Below, piece after piece: positions 57,440 through 64,000 of a stretch of DNA of 64,000 nt. The stretch is from assembly GCA_947683425.1 (NCBI GenBank), contig CANTUQ010000323.1:1-64000 (forward strand), given 5' to 3'. Within the stretch, counting starts at the first letter, position 1, and each line of letters starts with the position of its first letter. Source of the stretch: Excoecaria cochinchinensis. Its lineage: Eukaryota > Streptophyta > Magnoliopsida > Malpighiales > Euphorbiaceae. The translations under genes and the position numbers were made by a program. A model generated the notes under the pieces. It did not search any database. It was not told where the DNA came from and worked only from the letters and a program-made list of their open reading frames with translations.

Positions 57440-59215
57440 TAGCCTTGTGCATTGGTCGGGTTCGGTTCAACCCGACCCGAACCCGAATAACCCGAAACCC
57501 GAATTTGCAAGAAATTTAACACCCGAACCGACCGTAACTTCTTGTAGCCCGAACCGAATAACCCAAAATATTTCGGGCCCCGAACCGAATAACCCTAATT
57601 ACCCGAATTTTATTATTTTATTAATTAAACCTAATTAAACAATAATATGAAAACTATTAAATACATAATTAACATATTGAATATCTAATTAACATAGACA
57701 CCATATAACATGAAAAATACATAATTAAATATCTAATTAACATATAACATAATAACCATATAATATGAAAAATATCTAATTAACATGCTCACCATCATAA
57801 AATGTCCAAATATTATAACAAATTAATAACAACATTTTTTATCTTTAATTATAAAATTAAAATTAAATTGTTCACGGAATGCCACCATCTTCAATATTTG
57901 ATTTCTTCACGAACCACCTATTTTATATAAATTAAGAGAAATAATCGATCAACCAATAAAGATTCATACATAGTCTCTCACATTTGTCAGCATGAAAATT
58001 TGGCAGTTGGGACAAAAACAGATAGAAATCAAAACTAATCACGCGCCCATATAATGCAATATTAAAAAACATGGTTAATTAATCAATGAATGTTAATAAA
58101 ATAATTAAGACAAAATAAAGAACCACGTCAGTCTCCCATGATCAATTGATCAGTAATAAGCACATAGGTCAATAAACCCCAAGTCCTTGTTACCTCAAAA
58201 TCTCTTCTAGCAAACAAAATCGAGAAAACAACATAAACCACTAACAGCAGAATTCAATCCATGCCCAATTGAAACGAATAACCACCAATGTCACTCAGTT
58301 GTCAGCCCATCACAAAGAAACAGGAACTAGAAACCTTTTTGTTAAACAGAAAGAGTAATACAATCACAGCCAACAAAAACATGCACCATTGATTAAAATT
58401 TGAGAAAAGAACGAAAATTTTCTAAACGCATTGTATAAAACTTCAATCATTATAACCAAAAACCCATTAAGAAAACACAAAGCATGCTCATTACAGAATC
58501 CATCAATTCCATCATCCATTGAGACCCACCCATAAACCATGATGACATGCAAGCACACGATATCACCACCATATAAATTCGCCATACCGACAAAGAAAAT
58601 AACACAAAAATCCATACTTTAAAGAGGCGAAAAGAAAGGACAGAGTAACAGAAAATGATCAACCAGGATGAACAAACAAACATGCACAATCTAACAACAT
58701 TAAGAGCTAATACAAAAGAAACCCAGAAGCGAAGATTATCAAAGGCACTCCTGGTAAAAGGAGCTGTCTTTATTGGTGCGAAATAGAGGAGAGTGAAAGG
58801 ACTAAAGGTAGCAGAAGAAAAAAAAGAAGAAGAAGAAGAAGAACATACTTTCGTTTAGGCTACCGGCGGCGAAGACAAGTAGCGACAGCGATCTACGCGA
58901 CGAGCGGCAACAGCGAGGAAGGAGATGAGCGGCGACAGTGATGGAGGAGAAGAGCGGCAGGGCAGAAGAAGAAATTGATTCTAGGGATTTAGTGCGTGAA
59001 ACTGAAAAGGGGAAAATGAGGGCCAGACCAGGTTTTTTCCTTTTAAAGGTGGGTGAAGTTCGGGTGGTTTGGTTTTATCTTGATTTTCACCCGAACTGAC
59101 CCGAACCTGAAATTTTACAAATACTCACACCCGAACCGAATTATCCGAATAACCTTACTTGAATTTGTATTTCGGTTCGGATTGTTCGGGTCGGTTTGGT
59201 TTTTGCACACCCCTA
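57440..59215. mobile_element. hAT-like element, 1.8 kb, CCGAACC subterminal repeats
   Basis: The left end TAGCCTTGTGCATTGGTC and the complement of the right end TAGGGGTGTGCAAAAACC are imperfect inverted repeats. The 8-bp flanks AAACCAAG (57432-57439) and AAACCTAG (59216-59223) differ by one base. Both ends are packed with CCCGAACC/GGTTCGGG repeats (57450-57610 and 59050-59200). The interior is AT-rich, with a GC-rich leader-like block at 58780-58970. No transposase is recognised; frames at 58364-58689 are low complexity. Confidence 0.7.
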
Positions 59216-59223
59216 AAACCTAG

Positions 59224-59909
59224 CATCCCATTCAAAAAAAATACATTTTACCTATTAAACTCCTAACACTAGGAAAAGTTTAGAGAATAACCTTGATCAA
59301 CTATTATAGCAATGCTCCCACAACCTAAATCTAGCTCAAGCCTCCATTTCGGACAAAACCTAAAATTAGATCTACTCAACTTATTCATCCATTTAGAAAT
59401 TATCAATCCAAACACATACATATAATAAGACTTGGTGATTGGGTTGAGTCAAATGAGAGTGGCTTTAGGTTTTGGTCATTTTGGATCAGTTTTTTTCGGT
59501 TTTGGATTTTTGAAGTCCTTATTTTTCAGATCATTTTTGAATCAGGTCACTTCTTTTTTGAATGGGTGCAGGTTGGGTCTTGGGTCACAATTAGGACCAA
59601 AAAAGGGATAAAAAATCGAATACCATATTAGATCAAAAATTAAATTGAACCGGACTTAAAATAATTTGATATATTTGGTTCAAATTTGAAATAGAAATAT
59701 GGTTATATTAATTCAATTTTCAATATCCAAAAATCGCTAAAATTGAAATGATTGAATTATTAGTAAAATTACGTCATTTTGATGCCGAAGCTAGGAGGTC
59801 GATGGCGATAAAGATAAACAATTAGATCTTTATCTTTTCTTTCAATTTAATTTAATTTTTACATAAACATTGGGATGAAAATATTAATGAAAAGGTATAG
59901 TGTTATTAT

Positions 59910-59981
<72 letters not shown>

Positions 59982-60395
59982 GGTCACAGGTTCTAGTTAG
60001 GTATGGTTTCAAGTGTTTTCGAGCATATTTTTCGACTCGGGGACAATCCTAAATTTCTCTAGTCATTCAGCTTTCTTTCGGGTTCAAGTTTGGGTCGAGT
60101 CAAAAATTATCAATCTATGTATGATCTTCCATTCCAAAATTGAACCATAAATATATGTATTAAAGAGCTAAAACCCAAACATAGCATAAACCAATGAAAT
60201 ATGAATATCATTAATCATACCATTCTAGAAATAGATGACAATATTCAAAATAACATAATTTCATACACAAATATAAATTGAATTACGAGTATAAACATGT
60301 ATTGATTTAAAGACCCATATACAATAAAACAAAGAAACTATGGATTTAAATAATCCTTAGCAAAAGGAATATTACTCACTCATGGATTTAGAACA
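59224..60395. other. AT-rich stretch with (TA)n microsatellite
   Basis: No gene is seen. A long TA dinucleotide run occupies about 59914-59976. The sequence around 59450-59600 and 60060-60110 shares 'gggttgagtc/gggtcgagtc' words, perhaps the ends of a decayed element. Confidence 0.55.
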
Positions 60396-60525
60396 CTATA
60401 AGAAAAACGCAAATTAGAGACGAAAAGTAGAGATAGAATTCTGTCTCTAATCACAAATAGAGACGGAAATATTCCGTCTCTATTTTTGTGGTCTCTAATT
60501 TTAGAGACAGAATTTTTTCGTCTTC
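60396..60525 (+). mobile_element. Left end of a second CACTA family, truncated
   Basis: CACTATAAGAAAAACGC starts a CACTA-type terminus, followed by direct and inverted copies of TAGAGACGGAAT / ATTCYGTCTCTA as subterminal repeats. The opposite end was not found; the sequence changes abruptly near 60525 into an LTR fragment. Confidence 0.7.
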
Positions 60526-61466
60526 TGAACATTAGCTCGGATGACCAATGTAAGTATATCGGTAAGGAATCTTTGTGTAATGTTTGTTAGTTTTCGATGG
60601 ACATGATGATTGCATATTGATTTATAGTTAAAGGGAAATAAAGTGGTAAGAATGAAATAGATAACCGAATTTAAGAAAAGATTTAGTTAATTTTGGATTA
60701 CTTAGGTATAAAAGTTTTCTGCAGAATTACGTGGTTTTGATTCCCAACCATAGGGATACGTAGGAAATTTGGAATAACAGTTTCAAGTCCGAACCAAATC
60801 TAAGTATTGAAATGTTTTGTTTAGTTTTGAACAAGTAACGGTTTGATTAAAATGAAATGTTCCTATTTAAGTATTGGTACTGTAATTTGTATGATTTTGA
60901 AATATTTGTAATAATGAGAATTTCTGAACTTTATATTTTGAACCTTAAAACATATTTCGGGAATTTATGAAGTATAACTATCTATAGGGCCATTAAGTGA
61001 TTTAAAGAATATGATAAGTTTTGTATATATATATATTGATTTGCATGTGTTTGCCTCAGCAACCACTGTGAGTGGCTGCCCATTATTTGTTTCGCCCGAC
61101 TAAGCGTTATCATTTAGTATGGTTGTTTGTCCATGCAGGTTAGGAGATCAGAGTAGCGCAGCTGTCCGCTGAGTTTTGGCCAACGAGTCGCTAGATTTTT
61201 ATAGGAAGTGTTTTTGCTTTCGGCATGTAATTAAATTTCATTTATTTAGTATTTGTAATGAGTTGTAATATTCTATAGTGCGAATAATGGTGTGTTGATG
61301 ACATAAGTTTAGGATGTGCATGTCTTGAGATTTCGATTCTAGAAGTTAGAAATTTTGTTACTCTATGTTCCGTATTGTTAAGTAGTGATTTCGTCCGGTA
61401 GCACCCTTCACTCACCGTAACTCTCTATCCTTTGATATGCTACGTGTGGGAGTTGGGGGTGTTACA
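60526..61466 (+). repeat. Truncated gypsy LTR, 3' part
   Basis: It ends GTTGGGGGTGTTACA, the same 3' end as the element-A LTR, preceded by GGTAGCACCCTTCACTCACC (compare TAGCGCACC in the others). The twin hairpin lies at 61100-61135, about 330 bases before the end. The 5' part is missing, and no TSD was found. Confidence 0.7.
61100..61135 (+). promoter_or_regulatory. Twin hairpin near LTR 3' end (copy 4)
   Basis: CTAAGCG, 4-base loop, CATTTAG (one mismatch, one G-U), then TATGG, 8-base loop, CCATG, then CAGGTTAGGAG. Stem 2 has changed on both sides relative to the CACGGG/CCCGTG form, keeping the pairing. Confidence 0.55.
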
Positions 61467-61985
61467 TTATCAATAAAAAAAAGAGAAAAAAAAAATTGTG
61501 AAAGGAAACTCCCTTCTCCATAGGCTTATTGAGCAAGTGGGTCAGTGATGTAGGAAAATGCATTAAAACACTAGAAAGATAATGTATGGCCTCCTCCCTT
61601 GCTAAAGCAATGGAATTCTCTAACTTTTCCAATTTAACAAATAATGTGACATCTCTTCCTTTAAGTGCATCTAGCCTTTGAAGAATCAATGCACGCTCTT
61701 GCTTTGGTTACTCCATTTGCTAAATAAGCAACTTAACATGACCTTGGTGTTGAATAATTAGTCTCTACTATTTTAATCAAAACCATACTAATATGATAAA
61801 ATGTTTATGACTTAACAACAACCCCAAACTTAGCTTTTACTTGCCTTTGAGCAACTAGAAATAAAATCACTTCTAAAAAATTTTAAACTCAAAGCAAGAA
61901 CTAGACATTCATCAACATTTAGAGCAACAACCAGCAAATTTCACATGAAATATCCCTAAATAATTGAGATCCAAACAAAGCATAC
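61467..61985 (-). other. Athila-like 3' region remnant
   Basis: The phrase near 61820-61860 ('accccaaacttagcttttacttgcctttgag') resembles the polypurine-tract region of the Athila element at 36650-36680. The minus-strand frame at 61462-61689 could be the tail of an ORF-1-type protein with a coiled-coil-like segment (LFVKLEKLENSIALAREEA), but this is weak. Otherwise non-coding. Confidence 0.35.
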
Positions 61986-62530
61986 AAATCAATTTCCATG
62001 TGTGTGTGCTATGGGATTGGAATCTTTGGGTTCCAAGAGTAAATCAAATCCACCAGGATCTTTGTTTATGTATTTAGTAGATATTGATTTTAATGTAGAA
62101 AATAAATAAATTAAAGTCTCTGGCTTAAGAAATCAATTGAATGAAGTCTAAGCCCAGAGAAAATGATAGAATAAAAATCTTGAAGAAAAGATCCAGAATT
62201 AAAGATGATGAAGAATCCACCCCCCCCCCTAAAATAATTAAAAGACCTTTTTAAATAGGGAGTTAATCCTAATTCAAATAAGATCCTAATTCTAATTGAA
62301 ATGGGAGTTTAATTAAAATATGAGTTTTGATTAAAATAGTAAAAGGAAAAATAAATTCATCCAGAACAGCAAAACACGCGAAATGCATGTTCCTAGATAA
62401 AATCAGGATCCATGACTATTACTCATAGAATAATGCCCATAAATGTTGAAAGGCTAATTCATGCCCATGACTTACTGAGTCATGGCCATGAATCTATTGG
62501 TCTTTCTTTTTCTTTATTATTTTGGCCTAA
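61986..62530. repeat. LTR-like direct repeat, copy 1
   Basis: The block beginning near 'gattggaatctttgggttccaagagtaaatc' and running through a C tract (62220) and CCTAATTC words is repeated at 63544-63890. CCATGACTT/GTCATGG palindromes at 62410-62500 form a cassette. Probably an LTR; ends not fixed. 62531-63013 is AT-rich with no gene. Confidence 0.5.
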
Positions 62531-63022
62531 TTTCAGACTTTCAGCCACGAAATACTCATTCATAACCAGCAAACCTTTGGCCTTTGATTTTAAAATAATT
62601 TTTCACTTTAAAATCTTTTGGTGGACTCGATCACTCTTGATTCCTTTGGACTTTTGTTCCCATGGCGAGAACTATCATCATGGGTATCATCTTAACTAAG
62701 GAGCCATAAAATCGAGTGGCTATACATATTAAAAGCATAAATATACATATTAATCAATTTTCACTTTTTAATCCACTTTTTGAATCTTAAAAACATAAAC
62801 TTACATATTAATTAATCCTACATGCATTAATATACTAAATTAAACTAAATTTCATGCTAAATGAAAATATTTTATAATCTTAATTAAATCTAGGTAAATT
62901 ACACATTAAAATAATAAAATTAAAATATACAAAAAAAAATCAAAGAACTATAAACAATGGATTTAATCCCTAAATAATTTTACCTAACGATTTTTGCATG
63001 TATAAGAACTTCGTGATTGGAA

Positions 63023-63543
63023 GGGTCAATTTCACTCATAGTCGCTCAACTTATCACTTATCGCACAAAAGTAACCGACTTTTTTTTTTTCTATCTTAAA
63101 TGTCACTGAACTTCTAAAATTTTTTCAAAAAAGTCATATTGACCAGAATCCGACGAGAACTCTTGTCGGATTGATGACATGGCATATGACATGTGGTAAC
63201 GAATTGTAAATATATGACTTTTTTGCAAAAATATTAGAAGTTCAGTAACATTTAAGTTGGAAAAAAAGAAAATTGGTTACTTTTGTGCGATAAATGATAA
63301 GTTTAGTGATCGTGAGTGAAATTAATTTAAATGTAACATTTGTTGGAAATATTGTTAATCGACATGTAGTTTTTGACATAGCATACCATGTCATCAATCC
63401 GACGATAGTCCTCACCGGATTCCGGTCAACATGACTTTTTTGCAAAAATGTTAAAAGTTCAGTGACTTTTAAATAAGAAAAAAAAAGTCGGTTACTTTTG
63501 AGCGATAAGTGATAAATTGAGTGATCGTTAGTGAAATCAACCC
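63023..63543. mobile_element. Long-TIR Mutator-type MITE, 521 bp
   Basis: The ends GGGTCAATTTCACT and AGTGAAATCAACCC are part of inverted repeats of about 100 bp (including TTATCACTTATCGC). Exact 9-bp duplications TGATTGGAA flank it at 63014-63022 and 63544-63552. A third copy of the terminal sequence lies inside (about 63210-63330), suggesting an internal duplication or nested copy. Confidence 0.85.
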
Positions 63544-63892
63544 TGATTGGAAGATTTGGGCTCCAAGAGTAAATCAAATCCACCAAGATCCTTATTTAGG
63601 TATTTTGTAGAGATTGATTTTAATATAGAAAACGGATTTTAAAAGCCAATTAATTAATGTCTCTAACCTAAAAAATTAATTAAATAAATCTAAGCCCAAA
63701 GAAAATAATAGAATAAAAATCCTGTAGAAAATTTAGATTGAAAGATGATAAAGAAGCGATCCTCAAATAATTATAAGATCCCTTTAAATAAGTAATTACT
63801 CCTAATTCTAATTAATATAGGAGTTTAATTAAAATAGAAATAGGAAAGTTAAAATCCATAGGGAACAGAAGAACAGGCAAAAACTCGGAGTC
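63544..63892. repeat. LTR-like direct repeat, copy 2
   Basis: Matches 61986-62350 in the same orientation; the MITE at 63023 is inserted at its start. Confidence 0.55.
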
Positions 63893-64000
63893 AATTTCAC
63901 TCATGGTCACTCAACTTATCACTTATCGCACAAAAGTAACCGACTTTTTTTTTTCTATGTTAAATGTCACTGAACTTCTAACATTTTTTCAAAAAAGTCA
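63893..64000. mobile_element. Second copy of the long-TIR MITE, cut by the window end
   Basis: From GTCAATTTCACTCATGG onward it matches the left end of the MITE at 63023 almost base for base over about 105 bases. Confidence 0.75.

Noticed and set aside
58364..58689. Hydrophobic 79-83-codon frames
   Set aside because: AT-rich sequence in a non-autonomous hAT-like element; two overlapping frames and no homology recognised.

Overview
This window reads as a repeat-rich, AT-rich stretch of a plant (probably dicot) nuclear genome. The evidence is Ty3/gypsy elements with plant-type tRNA primer sites, an Athila-type element, Mutator-like (MULE), CACTA and hAT DNA transposons, a plant mobile domain gene, and a captured plant CDKC kinase fragment. 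I find no intact host gene, rRNA, tRNA or CRISPR array. Almost every base that can be explained belongs to a transposable element, many inserted inside one another with target-site duplications (TSDs) still readable.

Layout. 1-7263: minus-strand Ty3/gypsy element A (5' LTR 4786-7263, iMet-type primer site, broken gag), whose gag is split by a plus-strand solo LTR (394-4174, TSD CTTTT). Element A itself sits in the integrase remnant of an older minus-strand gypsy element B (7264-10215). 12852-16572: a Pack-CACTA element (TSD AAG) carrying exons of a CDKC-like kinase. 16770-34289: a 17.5-kb MULE (9-bp TSD TTGGGGAAA) encoding a MuDR-type transposase (plus strand) and a plant mobile domain protein (minus strand). 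Its transposase gene is cut by a second CACTA (18586-21607), a deleted LTR element (22613-26129) and a solo LTR (27196-29866, itself holding a MITE). Removing each insertion with one TSD copy restores the reading frame.

34540-35306 and 47431-47952: a probable endogenous pararetrovirus (caulimovirid-like) remnant, split by a 12.1-kb minus-strand Athila-type element (35307-47430) with two LTRs about 98% identical, a decayed gag-pol and an intact 403-codon ATHILA ORF-1. 49250-55200: a 5.95-kb hAT-type element without a visible transposase (8-bp TSD CTAATTTA), holding an LTR-like segment. 57440-59215: a smaller hAT-like element. 60396-64000: a CACTA end, a truncated gypsy LTR, Athila-like and LTR-like remnants and long-TIR MITEs.

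The most unusual signals are structural. First, a twin hairpin near the 3' end of four related gypsy LTRs has stems that change in a pairing-preserving way. Second, arrays of short GC-rich palindromes occur in nearly every LTR here and differ completely in sequence even between two LTRs of one family at the same place. All identifications rest on reading motifs by eye; no database search was possible.
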